64,000 bases of DNA from Azolla caroliniana (taxonomy: Eukaryota > Polypodiophyta). The translations under genes were made by a program, and so were the position numbers. Positions 30,555 through 41,600 of this stretch are shown one piece after another. The notes under the pieces were generated by a model that was not told the origin of the DNA, made no database searches, and worked only from the letters and a program-made list of their open reading frames with translations. Position 1 is the stretch's first letter, and every line of letters starts with the position of its first letter. The stretch covers positions 7,316,001 to 7,380,000 of the forward strand of contig JBHGNT010000010.1 of the NCBI GenBank assembly GCA_043228905.1, read 5' to 3'.

Positions 30555-33150
30555 AATTAATCATGTGGAACATACAATGTCTAGGCGGTAGCAAATGTAT
30601 GTTGGAGAGGAAGAACCTCCGCCAAGAGTTCAAATCCCCTAGCTTTAGGGGGATCCCAGACATTTTGCTCTTGCAAGAGCACCATTTGAGTGCGAACAGA
30701 ATCTTGAGTATTGGCAATCCTCTAGCGGGGGATTGGCATACTATTTGGTCCCCAGCGCAAGGTGAGCATGGTAGAAAAGGGGGTGTTTGTACATCTATTA
30801 AGAATAATCCAGATATAATTGTTGTGGGCCAAGGCACCATCGTGGAGGGACGTGCCATCTATGTGACAATCAGATGGCAACAACGTATCATTGGAATAAT
30901 AAATGTGTACGCGCCCAATTCGACAGTGATGCGGGCCCTTTTTTGGAGGCAATTGGCTGATGGATTGCCAATGGCAGATGCATGGATCCTCGTAGGGGAT
31001 TTTAACATGACTATGCACGCAGAAGACAAGGTGGGGGGCATGCATACGGCGGTGTAGGGGTCAGAGCTAGTTGCATGGGATTTGTTGATGGGCAGAATGG
31101 GAGTGAAAGATGCTTGGTATGTACTAAAAAAGCCTCGGAGCTCATTACGCTTCTCAAGAGCAGGCTGTAATATAAATGGCTATTGTATGTCTCGCATAGA
31201 CAGAATATACATAAACTCGGAACTGGAAAAATATGGCAGCAATGTTGAAATCATCGTAGGTTCAGCTTACTCTGATCACATGCCGATTTCGATTACGTTG
31301 GTCACTCAGAGGCTGAACAAAAGGGACTGCAACTTAAGGATTAGTAATAAGCTTTTTGAGGATGTGGAGGTGAGAAGTAAGATAAGGAGTATATGGGAAA
31401 ATAATCTAGCTGGTTGTGGTGCTTTGGATAATCTTCAAGGAAAGATTATTGAAACTTCAAAGTATTTGCATGAAGAGACTAAAAATAGATTGGAGAGATC
31501 TAAGGAAAGAGAGGTGAGACTAAGAAGATCGATAGCGGCTGCCCAAAGAATGCTCCAGAAAAATCCCAAGTGTCTTTGGTCAAGATCAGGTTTGGAGGCT
31601 GCCAAAGAAACACTACAGCGGTTGATTGTGTCAAGAAATAAGATGGTATTCAGGAGTTCAGCAGCTTGGTGGAGCAGGAATGGGGACAAGGTGAACCAAC
31701 AATTTTTTAAGTTTAAAAAACCGTGCACAATTGGTAACTTCATTCCTAAACTGATCAAGGAGGATGGTTCACTGTCAGAAGATGTATCGGAGATCATGGA
31801 GGCAGTCACATCTCACTATAATGGGCTACTATCAAATAATTATAGTCTCCCAGACCAGCCCTCACTGGCAAAATTTGTATTGGAGGGAATGCAACCAAGA
31901 ATTTCAGAGGTTGCACAAGTTAAGTTGTCAGGGCCACTCTTGGAAGAGGAGGTGTCAGATGCTCTAGCAAGTATATGTAGAACGTCTTGTCCAGGAGACG
32001 ATGGATTATCAAAAGATTTTTATGAAAATTTTTGGGAAATAATTAAGGTTGACCTGGTTGCTGGACTAAATGAGGCATGGGATGATGGGTACCTCCCTGA
32101 ACATTTTAAAGAGGGACAAATATTTCTAATTCCTAAGGTAAAGGGTATAGTATTAGATGTGAGGCAATGGAGACCGATTATGTTGCTCAACACAATCTAT
32201 AAGATTTTTGCTAATATGCTGGCCAAGAGGGTCAAACCCCACTTACATGCGCTAATTAATGTTGGACAAACAGGATTCATGGAAAATAGATGTATAATCG
32301 ATAATGTGTTGACCTTTTGGGAAGCGATTGCCCTGGCGAAGAAAACCAATCAACATATTGCATGCGTCATGCTTGACTTTGAGAAGGCATATGATAGAGT
32401 ACAATGGCCTTTTTTAGACAAAGTCATGGAGCGGTTGGGACTACCCTCAAAATGGAGAGCAGCTGCGTTGGCGCTTTACAAAGGAAGCTTGAGTAGGGTG
32501 TTGGTACTAGGGCAACGGGGCCCATCAATTCCATTATGCAAGTCTGTCAGACAGGGGTGCCCATTGGCCCCCTACCTTTATTTATTTATCTCAGAGGCAT
32601 TCTCTTTCTTTTTAAATAGACCGGATGCAGGAATTCGAGGTTTGGTTGTCCCACATGCTTGTAAGGACTTGTTGGACTCCACGTATGCAGATGACACCAT
32701 GCTCTATCTGCAAGGCAATGATGCTAATTTACAGCAGGCTGAAAATCGAATTGAGTTGTTCTGTAAAGCATCAGGTGGGAAAATTAATTGGAACAAAAGT
32801 AGAGGGTTTTGGGTAAGTCCAAACTCTTGGCCGAATTGGCAACCTAATGCTGATTTTCAATGGGTTCCTAATGGAAGGGCTGTTAAGTATTTGGGCTTTT
32901 TGGTGGGAATAGAGATTCAGAAAAATCAGCAACTTGAGCAAGTGAAAGACAAAATCAGAAAAAAGCTTCGGTTATGGGCATCAGTAAAGCTTTCCCTTGC
33001 AGGTAGAGTGGTTGTGGTAAACCATATTTTGTTGGCCACCATGTGGCACTCGTTGGCATGCTGGATGTTAGATAAAGAGTGCATAAAAAATATTAAGGCA
33101 ATGGTGAGAGGGTTCCTTTGGTCGGGTAGAGACCATGAGCTGCTTCAGCT
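30551..33150 (+). pseudogene. L1-type LINE endonuclease and reverse transcriptase
   Basis: Begins MKLIMWNIQCLGG, an apurinic-like endonuclease start; LLLQEHHLS, INVYAPNST, ILVGDFNMT and GSAYSDHMPI supply the catalytic positions. A single TAG at 31055-31057 interrupts it and the same frame goes on. RT motifs: VRQWRPIMLLNTIYKIFANM, QTGFMENRCIIDNVL, MLDFEKAYDRVQWPFLDKVM, VRQGCPLAPYLYLFI and STYADDTMLYLQG (YADD box near 32684). A one-base deletion near 33140 moves the frame into the next open stretch. Target-primed reverse transcription would be its mechanism. Confidence 0.93.
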
Positions 33151-33153
33151 AAA

Positions 33154-34842
33154 GTGGCCTGGAGTTGTTTGATCAAGGCAAAAAGTCAAGGTGGACTTGG
33201 GATGGTGGATCCAGGTCACCAAAGTAAGGCTTTACTTGGTAAGATCTTGGTGCGAAGTCTCCAACCTGGACCAAAATTGTGGAAATTGCTTCTTAGAGAC
33301 AGAGCTGAACTCTGGAGTCCGAGGAATGGCGGCCCTTGGAAGGCAAAGATGTGGTGGTTGTTCAGTCCAGGCCTAACGTTAAAAGAACCTACTAGCATGG
33401 AGGATAGGGTGGCCCGCACCATAATGAGGGCCTGGTCAAGTTTAAGAGAGGGGCTGGTCTTAATGCAGCCAAAAACAATGGAGGAACAACTCCGTCAACC
33501 TCTGTTTTGGAACCCTAGGATTCGAAGTGATGATGGTATGATGCTTGGTCAGAAAAAATACTTGCCATGGGGAAAAATGGTAGGGTACAATGTTAGTTCA
33601 GTAAGAGATTGGGAGGAGTTCAAAAGGAGAAGAAGGGAGGGTCTGGTTGGAAGTCCTAGATTTACCGGCAGGCTGGAAAAGGTTACCCACTTGATAGATA
33701 AGGCTGTTGATGGTCTAGCTAGGCTGAATGAAGAAGAGGGGGTCTGGTTTGGGTGGTTTGTAGGTGAGGGCGATGCACAAATTATCCGAGGAAGGTGCCC
33801 ATCTAATGAGTATCGTTTGTGGGGCAACCTAAGTGCTTTGGCAGACAATGGCCAATGGTTGGCAGTGCGAGTGGCAATGTTGGAAGGTAAGAAGTGGCAA
33901 GTAAACCCGGACCCAAGGAAGCTGGAATCTGATCGTAAACTCTGGATAGTTGACAACAAGCCCATATGTGATCTGGATTGGGATCCACTAGAGGTGTGGT
34001 GGCAGAAACCGGGAACGGACAAACTTGAACGGTTTTTCGAGTACACTACCAAGCTAGGAAGGCAAATCATTGGCTCTAAATTGATGGGTGCTGGCCTAAC
34101 TCGCAATAGTTGGAAGGATAAAGGCATTTCTGATGACTGGTTGAAGTCGTTTTGGAGGAGGCTATGGGCGTTTGATATGCCAGAAAAAATAAAGCTTTGG
34201 TTGTGGTTTCTTAGTCACAAAGCGGTGCCGGTGGGGGAGTGGCTTAGGTGTCGTGGTGGTGAGGCTGGATGCAAAAGTTGTGGACACCCTTTGGAATCAA
34301 TTCCTCATTGTTTTTGGAACTGCAGCGAGGCTATTAACATTTGGGGTAGAAGTCTCAGGATAGTGGCAGCATGCGGAGTGAATGGGAGAGTTGTATGGGG
34401 GTCCGTACAAGGGCTGAAGTTAACAGGGGAAGGCTGGGCTGAACAGTTAAACCCACACGGACATGGTTTTATAGTGCAGGATGGCAAGGTGTTTCAACGG
34501 GCTGGAGTTCGACATGGCACTAACTCAGAATTTTTTGAAGAGATATGGATGATGGTGTCTTGTTTATCGGTCTGGCACATTTGGACCAACCGTTGTAAAT
34601 TTGTTTTTCAACAACAAAAGATCCCTAGCGGTGAGGTATTATTAAATATCTGGTTTGAGTTGGTATCTTGGCTGCGGGGACGATACGACTCAATCAAGGG
34701 GGAATCTGATGCAGCTGAAAGATCTCGATCAAAGTTCTTGCTGAAATGGGGTAATTCTCCTATGGTGGGCAGATCCTCATCAGGGCCTCAATGGAACTAC
34801 CAAGCACCCCGATGGCTGTTTCCGGTTTCCAACAGCGTCTAG
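33154..34842 (+). CDS. LINE ORF2 C-terminal part with zf-RVT domain
   Basis: 562 open residues in the frame reached after the deletion near 33140; LIKAKSQGGLGMVDPG is the usual post-RT motif. The zf-RVT domain is at about 34130-34345: FDMPEKIKLWLWFLSHKAVP followed by CKSCGHPLESIPHCFWNC, a C-C-H-C metal-binding pattern. It ends GPQWNYQAPRWLFPVSNSV and a stop. No RNase H domain follows, unlike some plant L1 elements. Large open length suggests the copy is not very old. Confidence 0.9.
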   Translation: MAWSCLIKAKSQGGLGMVDPGHQSKALLGKILVRSLQPGPKLWKLLLRDRAELWSPRNGGPWKAKMWWLFSPGLTLKEPTSMEDRVARTIMRAWSSLREGLVLMQPKTMEEQLRQPLFWNPRIRSDDGMMLGQKKYLPWGKMVGYNVSSVRDWEEFKRRRREGLVGSPRFTGRLEKVTHLIDKAVDGLARLNEEEGVWFGWFVGEGDAQIIRGRCPSNEYRLWGNLSALADNGQWLAVRVAMLEGKKWQVNPDPRKLESDRKLWIVDNKPICDLDWDPLEVWWQKPGTDKLERFFEYTTKLGRQIIGSKLMGAGLTRNSWKDKGISDDWLKSFWRRLWAFDMPEKIKLWLWFLSHKAVPVGEWLRCRGGEAGCKSCGHPLESIPHCFWNCSEAINIWGRSLRIVAACGVNGRVVWGSVQGLKLTGEGWAEQLNPHGHGFIVQDGKVFQRAGVRHGTNSEFFEEIWMMVSCLSVWHIWTNRCKFVFQQQKIPSGEVLLNIWFELVSWLRGRYDSIKGESDAAERSRSKFLLKWGNSPMVGRSSSGPQWNYQAPRWLFPVSNSV

Positions 34843-35053
34843 GTGCTGTAAATCTGTATAGATATGGTACAAATTATTAGGTTATTGGAGTTGTTTAGAT
34901 ACGTTTGTTGAAAATGAGGTGGGGACTATGTCCACTTTGGTGGGAAGGCCAGAGTGAGGGCTGGTGAGAAGAACTTTGGGTGTTCTATGATGTAATTTTG
35001 TTTGCTAACTAATGCGAAGTAGTGTTTTTTTGGAAAAAAATAAATAAATAAAA
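34843..35053 (+). other. LINE 3' UTR and A-rich tail
   Basis: About 180 bases of untranslated sequence end in GGAAAAAAATAAATAAATAAAAG (35029-35051), an A-rich tail typical of LINE insertions. Matching target duplications at the two ends were not found because the 5' end of the element is not defined. Confidence 0.75.
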
Positions 35054-37330
35054 GATATGATACCATATGGGTTGTAGTCAACCACCTTTGGTGGCATGAC
35101 TCATTTTTTCGCAAACCATTGGTGGCATGATACACATGGTGCATGGCATCTTGTTAATGCATTGAACTTAGGCCATGGTACCCAATATTTTTATTGTTCG
35201 TGAATGAAATCTTATGGAAAAATGTATGTTTGACAATATTATTAGTGTCAACTTAATAAACCTGAGAGATGGACAATTTTTGGGCCATAACATCCATTCT
35301 AGATATGAAACCATAAAGCAGTCAAGTATCTTGCTTAATTGTAATAAAGGACATGGTACAATCTAACTCATAGACAATTAGCAAGCAAAACCACTCCTGT
35401 GAAAACCATTGTTAAGAGAAATGAATGGGCTCATATAGCACTCAACAATTTATGTAAAGTATATGGTTTTCCCAATGACAATGTCATAAGTAAGGATTCC
35501 AAATTAATTAAACGATTCTCACAAATGATATTTGAAAACTAAAAACTATTTTGAGCATAGATCCTCAAATCATCTTAAACCAATCAATAAAATATTAGCT
35601 AAGTTAAAATATCTATCTTTCCCTTTCAAGATTGTACATGATGACTTTATAAACAAGGGAGAAGTGTGGGCTACATTGATGTCCCTTTATTCATGGTGTT
35701 AGACTAATGTTTGATGTTATAAATGTTATGTTAAGTACAATTTGTTTTCAGAATACCCATAGTTGAAATGTTGTGATCTCTATCCAGGTAGGTTATTTTT
35801 CTCCTTTATAGCTAATAATGAGTGGCAATTTTTTGAGGTTTTGGACGATGGTAAATGGTGCCTAACAATTAACTATTGTTCATAAAGTAAGAATTTTGCC
35901 TAGATCATTTGATGGTTTGTTAGTTGACCCGAATTCATAGAATGTGAAAGCTAGATGGATTTTTTGGTGCGGTCACTTTGTGGGATCTTGGAGATTCATT
36001 TGTATTGGATGGTAAAGTGGTTAATTGTTTTTGAATACTTGACAAAGCTAAGTAGACATCCGTCTTTACAATAAAAAGTTTTGGAGCAAGCTTTTCAGAA
36101 TTTTTGTGATTAGTCTTCAATTGGTTATTCGGACGCTAGAGGGATTTAGGGATTTTTTATCATTTCTAGAGGAATTTTGTGGGTCTGATTTGGATTAGGC
36201 TAATTGCTCAAAGAGTTTACGCTTTCCAATGGTTGTTGGTTCGTCGTAGAGTTCCTTTGAGCTTTAGTAGTTTGTCTGGTTTGTTAATCAGAAGAATCAA
36301 TTCATCATTGTTTCTAGGAGTGTACATTGGTTAAAAAATTCTAGTTACAAACTTTTGTGGTTGCATGTTTGAAGGGCTTCAACGTGGTATGGAATTTATT
36401 TCATAACTCGGTTTTTTCTTATTAGACGGATTCCATCATGCATTCAAAATTAACAACTTGGGATGTAAGGATTTTTGTAGGATCTAATGTTGACTTGAAT
36501 GCTATTTTGGAATCAAAGGAGTTATGAAATAGATTGGCTTCAATAATTGTAGTCTTTATGGAAAGCATAATGTGTGCGGATGTTTCAAGGTCACAAAATT
36601 TTGGTTGAAGAAATCATTGCTTCAGTTTAGTCAAAATCGGTGAATTCATTAAAAGTTGAATACGTTAGTATTCCCATAGATACAAATTCTAGAAAGTTAT
36701 TACGAATTTCTTTTCGGAAGGTTTGGAGTTGCATTCCAGTTTTTCAGTTGGTAATTGTTAGATGACTTGACACGTTTGTCCCCCTCGTTGGTTGTTCTTG
36801 GCTACTTTTGATGTATATAGATTCATCTCCTTAGTTGCTTAATGAAAGGATCTTTTGCTAGCCATTGACTTTCATAGTAGCTTTTAGAAGTATTATGGCT
36901 TCCTTTCTAGCTATTTTGTAGGTTGTTGACAATATGGCTTTTCTTAACTAACGGAAGGATGTTCTTACTTGAAATAAGAAGGAAAATATGCACATAAGAA
37001 ATTTGAATCAAAAGATGAAATGCCTTCAACTAGTTATGATGATGATAATACATATAGTGATAATGAGAATGCATTATTTGCAACCACATTTTAAATTTGA
37101 ATGATATATGTTACATGGATTCAAGGTGTTCAAGTCACATGTTTGAAAATAGTGACTTATTTCATGAAACAACTAAAATGAGTATATGCCTAAGGAAATA
37201 ATTAGTATTGGAAATGACATGATGTTGTGATGTGGGTGCACACATGAAAAAACATGTCAAACTAGAAATATATAAAAGGCCAAAGGAGCAAGCGTATGGT
37301 AAGCCGACCATGGAATGAGTTGTATTTGAT
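35054..37330. other. Unassigned AT-rich stretch
   Basis: Only short frames, no conserved motif on either strand by eye, no clear LTR ends. GGTGGCATGA occurs twice near 35089 and 35125. May be old unrecognisable repeat. Confidence 0.5.
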
Positions 37331-37790
37331 GACAACCAAAAGGCTTAGTTCAATTGGTAAGAGTGTATACTATGGATGGTAGGTCGAGGGTTGGAGTAAT
37401 GTTTTGACCATAGAAGATTAAACAGATTTGGAAAGAAAATGGAATGCAAGGTGGAAATGTTACTGAATTTTAGCCGGTCAGCTACCCAAAGTGTAAAGGT
37501 CGAGTTGAGGAGTCGGAATCGAACGAGTGTGCAAAGATAGAAGTCGAAGATGGTACTTTGTGCTAAGTAGAAAATAGAGTAATTTAGAAAATAGAACAAT
37601 TAGTGTAACTGTAGGTTCTTGCCGAATAGGCAAGTGTACTATCTTGAAAGGATCTCTCAGGTCACCTATAAAAAGAGACCGAGTGCATTGTATAATTTAT
37701 TAGTCTGGTTTGGTTAGTAATATAATTTTGGTAGTTAGCGTATATATTGTGTTGTATGTTGTGTTTCTTTGCTACACACATTATATCATA
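37331..37790 (+). other. LTR-like or leader sequence before the 189-bp array
   Basis: It has a TATA box CTATAAAAAG at 37666-37675, then TTGCTACACACA followed by TTATATCATAAAGCTC, which resembles a decayed TGGTATCAGAGCTC priming site. Positions 37348-37400 look tRNA-like (TAGTTCAATTGGTAAGAG and GGTCGAGGGTTGG). It could be an LTR whose internal leader became the tandem array; start not defined. Confidence 0.35.
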
Positions 37791-38870
37791 AAGCTCATAG
37801 TGTCCTCGTATGATATTGGATTTCAATGTTCAAATAGGTGACTCAAAGCTAACAAAGTACCCTATGATATGATATCAGCAAATCTACATTGTGAAATTAT
37901 GAGCGAGAGATACGAAAGAAAAAGTAAAGTTGTGTCACAAATAAAGCAGACAAATACAAGAGCAACCACATGGATTCAAAAGATCATAGCATCCTCGTAT
38001 GATATCGGATTTTAGAGTTCAAATAGGTGAATCAAAGCTAATGAAGTACCCTATGATATGATATCATAAAATCTGAAATTTGAAATTCAGGGCGAGTGAC
38101 ACAAAAGAAATAGTAAAGTGGAGTTACAAATAAAGTAGACACATACAAGAGTGACAACATGGAGCAGAAAGCTCATAGTGTCCTCGTATGATATCGGATT
38201 TCAGAGTTCAAATAGGTGAATTAAAGCTAACGAAGTACCCTATGATATGATATCATAAAATCTAAATTGTGAAATTCAGAGCGATAGATACGAAAGAAAA
38301 AGTAAAGTTGTGTCACAAATAAAGCAGACAAATACAAGAGCAACCACATGTATTCAAAAGCTGATGGCGTCCTCGTATGATATCGGATTTCAGAGTTCAA
38401 ATACGTGAATGAAAGCTAATGAAGTACCCTATGATGTGATATCATAAAATCTAAATTGTGAAATTCAGAGCGAGAGATACGAAAGAAAAAGTAAAGTTGT
38501 GTCACAAATAAAGAAGACAAATACAAGATAAACCGTATGGATCAAAAAGCTCATAACATCCTCGTATGATATTGGATTTCAGAGTTCAAATTGGTGAATC
38601 AAATCTAAATTTTGAAATTCAGAGCGAGAGATACGAAAGAAAAAGTAAAGTTATGTCACAAATAAAGCAGACACATACAAGGCAACCACATACATCAAAA
38701 AGCTCATAGCGTCCTCGTATGATATCGGATTTCAGAGTTCAAATAGGAGAATCAAAGCTAATGAAGTACCCTATGACATGATATCAGAAAATCTACATTG
38801 TGAAATTATGAGCGAGAGATACGAAAGAAAAAGTAAAGTTGTGTCACAAATAAAGCAGACAAACACATAA
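37791..38870. repeat. Six tandem copies of a 189-bp repeat
   Basis: The marker TCCTCGTATGATAT occurs at 37803, 37992, 38181, 38370, 38559 and 38712: four exact 189-base steps and one of 153, where a 36-base block (around AAGTACCCTATGATATGATA) is missing. Each unit also has TCAGAGTTCAAATAGGTGA, GAGCGAGAGATACGAAAG and GTCACAAATAAAGCAGACA. Copies are strongly alike. No coding potential. Confidence 0.95.
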
Positions 38871-39010
38871 GCGCCCTCTTGTCCTTTGCTACATGCACAT
38901 AAGCGAGACATCCAAACACCTTAAGATGGCGGTAAGACACGTCTTTACCGGTCCATACGCTTTGTGGTGTGTCTCTATCCAAGGGTGTTGAGGATGATCG
39001 GTTTATGACA
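38871..39010 (-). pseudogene. Copia integrase fragment (element R)
   Basis: Minus strand: DDEVLMTATYVINRSSSTPL and VWTGKDVSYRHLKVFGCLAY then VHVAKDKRA, the end of a copia integrase core. It is joined directly to the gag start at about 39060, so all sequence between gag start and this point is deleted. The other side runs into the 189-bp array. Confidence 0.85.
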
Positions 39011-39054
39011 TATGTCGCCGTCATCAACACCTCATCGTCTTCATATGCATCACC

Positions 39055-39208
39055 TTCGAGGTCCAACATCTATCTTGTCCACTCTTTCGTCTCCTAACTG
39101 TACGGGCAACCATAGATCTTTGACCACAAACATGTCCCTCATCTTTGACTTCCAAATTGGGTAGTTGGAGCCAGTGAGCTTGAACATGCCGCCGAATGGA
39201 TCTTCCAT
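39055..39208 (-). pseudogene. Copia gag N-terminus (element R)
   Basis: Minus strand from about 39208: MEDPFGGMFKLTGSNYPIWK and SKMRDMFVVKDLWLPVQ, a typical copia gag start, immediately after the priming site. Cut after about 50 residues by the internal deletion. Confidence 0.85.
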
Positions 39209-39220
39209 GCTCTGATACCA
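39209..39220 (-). other. R primer-binding site
   Basis: Complement reads TGGTATCAGAGC, three bases from the LTR end at 39224. Confidence 0.9.
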
Positions 39221-39223
39221 GAT

Positions 39224-39757
39224 TGTGCGGAAATAGTGTAGGACCACAACCGAGTCTCAATCACAATGGAAGAAATAGAAATACAACAATAAGATGACAC
39301 AGAATATTAACGTGGAAAACCCTAATTGGGACGAAACCATGGGAGCCCACAGACTCCGAACAGGATCACTATAGAGAAGAGGTACAACCATGTGAGACTC
39401 AGAGGAAAAGACCTTGAGCTCTACCTTCGCCAACCGGCGGTTACAACAGCAAAAGCTTTTGGTATCGCTCTCTATCTTTCTCTCTCTCTGTAGAACGACA
39501 ACAATGATAGCAACGATAGCAACAACACATAACAATATTTCCCTAATTATATTTATACTTAAATAACTTTGGGTTATTTACAAATATGACATGGAACAGT
39601 CACATCGGAATATATATACATATACTGGTCTTCTGGCCGGATACCAACCGGATCCATTTGATCCGGTTTCCGGATATATTCCAGATCCATCCGATCCGAT
39701 TCCTTCCTTCGGCTTGTCCGGTTCTCATCTGGATCCCATCCAGAGGGACCGAATTTC
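39224..39757 (-). mobile_element. 5' LTR of copia element R
   Basis: Plus strand starts TGTGCGGAAATAG next to the priming site, which places a 5' LTR in minus orientation. TATA-like AAGTATAAATATAA on the minus strand near 39560. The outer end is not exact; from 39762 the sequence is the LTR of H. No downstream partner LTR was found. Confidence 0.7.
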
Positions 39758-39761
39758 CAAG

Positions 39762-40005
39762 AATTTTCTATGGTTATATTTTCATCATCATACTTATGGC
39801 ATGTCTAGATTCATACATTAGCGCCTAGATGAGCATGATGGCTATCATGCATCACATGTAACGCATATGCGCCAAATGGTGATCATGTATCACATGGATT
39901 ACATGCATGCCATGGACCCTCATATCATATTATGCATGAGAGAACCTATAAAAAGAGGCAAGGAATCGACGGATGAAGTAGGGAATAGAAGGAATCAATC
40001 AAGGG
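39762..40005 (+). mobile_element. 5' LTR of element H, part 1
   Basis: Matches the H 3' LTR from 48781 on (TTTTCTATAGTTATATTTTT, GATGAGCATGATGGCTATCA, TTATGCATGAGAGAACCTAT). TATA box CCTATAAAAAG at 39945-39955. The first ~120 bases of the LTR are missing at the junction with R. Cut at 40005 by copia I. Confidence 0.88.
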
Positions 40006-40453
40006 TGTTGAGCGAGCAAGCTCAATCAGATCTAGATCGGCATCCGGAACCAAGAGCCAGATTGGTATCCGGAAACAACCGGTCGGATCGGGGAGACGGA
40101 TTGGAGAGCCGGATTCGAGCGGGAACCGGAAGCCTAGTAGTAGCCTAGACTACTAGGTAATCATTGTCTTGTAGTTACTGTAAATCGCTCATATGAGCAT
40201 TGAAGTACCTTTCAATACTTTTGTCAGTCCTATATGGACATTGGATAAATAGTGTTGTTATAGTACATTGTATGTACAAAGGCTTATAGGGTGTTTTATT
40301 TTTTTTGAATCTAAGTTTATGCTCTGCTCTCTTTGTCTCTCCCACGTGTATACTCTCTATGTATTAAGCTTCTCCATTAAACCTTCATCTTATTCTCTAT
40401 TGATATCCGGGTGAGCCAGTTCTGTCTAATGCTTCCGCATGTTTATATTCACA
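40006..40453 (+). repeat. I 5' LTR
   Basis: TGTTGAGCGAGCAAGCTC to TGTTTATATTCACA, followed by the priming site. The block AGACTACTAGG-AATCAT and TAGTTAGTGTCAG-like region are shared with E and J LTRs. Confidence 0.92.
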
Positions 40454-40465
40454 TGGTATCAAAGC
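40454..40465 (+). other. I primer-binding site
   Basis: TGGTATCAAAGC directly after the 5' LTR; the same variant occurs in J. Confidence 0.9.
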
Positions 40466-41600
40466 GCAAGTTCACTTCCAACAGAGAAGCTCGACTAGAG
40501 CAACTACGTGTCATGGTGATACAAGATGCACCAGTACCTGATGGGGCATGAATATTGGAGCTTCGTGGAACGAATGAACGAGGTAGTGTCGGAATCGGCA
40601 CACAATTACTTCCCGGTATGGGAGCAAGGAGCGAGCTAAGTATTGTACTGCCTCGCATCCTGTGTGCATGACCATATGCTCGACTACATAAAGGATGCAA
40701 AAACGCCACCTGGGAAATCTGAGGAAGATTTTCGCCGTGAGTACCACAACCTGTAAGTTGCAGCTCCGGCAAGAGCTGAACAACATCCAGCAAAGAGACA
40801 TGTCAGTTACGGATTACACCAACAAGATAAAGGAGATTTGTGACGCGCTCGGGTCCATCAACGTGTCGGTGGACGAAGACGAGATGGTACAAATCTGCTT
40901 CAGTGGTCTAGCGCAAAAGTACAGGCCAATCCAGACAACGATCTGCACCTGGGAGAAGCCATCAACTTTCTTCGACTTACAATCGATGTAGATGATCGAA
41001 GAAAACCATGCGAGTGAGTCGAGGACCACTCAATCGGACGGCTGGATGTTGTACAAGGAAACAGATCGGCCCCATGGACATGGTGGATGAGGTGGGTTGG
41101 CACGTAATCGAGGTGGCCGGCAAGAGCAGGACCGAAGGCACAAAGGTAGTGCTGACAACAGTTATGAACCCTCCACAAGCAGGGGGAGTCAAAGCGGCGC
41201 CGGAAGCCAACAAGGAAAAGCCGACGCGGAATGTTGGTATTGTGGCAAGAAAGGCCACAAGGAAAGCGAGTGCTAGAAGAAGCGCACTGATTCGGACAAA
41301 TCCGGATCTGGCAAATCCGGATCTGGCAAAACCGGTCGGCAAAACTGGCAAAGCTCGCACTACGTAGAAGGATCAGAAGGATACAAAACTGGGAAGACCA
41401 ATAAAGGGCTAGCCTTCATGATGAAGCACAAGGCTAACTTGATGAAGAAGACTACTTCCAAATCAGAGGAGTATGGTATGTTGACGAGCCATGAAGAATG
41501 GTTCTCTTTTTTCGGAAAACCGGAAAAACCGGGGATTGTCGAAATCAGAGATGACACCCCTCACCCGATTGTGCATGTTGAAGAAGTCCCTTTAAGCCAT
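40466..41600 (+). pseudogene. I gag and protease, active site deleted
   Basis: Broken frames give YKMHQYLMGHEYWSFVE, QLRQELNNIQQRDMSVTDYT, NKIKEICDALGSINVSVDED and an intact knuckle CWYCGKKGHKESEC (about 41232-41273). In the protease SEEYGML runs directly into TSHEEWFSF, so the VDSGASNHM active-site segment present in E is absent. Many stops. Confidence 0.88.

Noticed and set aside
35054-37330. Possible decayed LINE or host gene
   Set aside because: A few GT- and T-rich stretches look vaguely coding but no motif could be matched on either strand.
37348-37400. Possible tRNA gene
   Set aside because: A-box-like and B-box-like strings are present but no cloverleaf with a paired acceptor stem could be drawn; similar strings lie inside LTRs.
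37791-38870. CRISPR-like regular repeats
   Set aside because: The units are contiguous 189-bp tandem repeats with no unique spacers, in a plant nuclear context.
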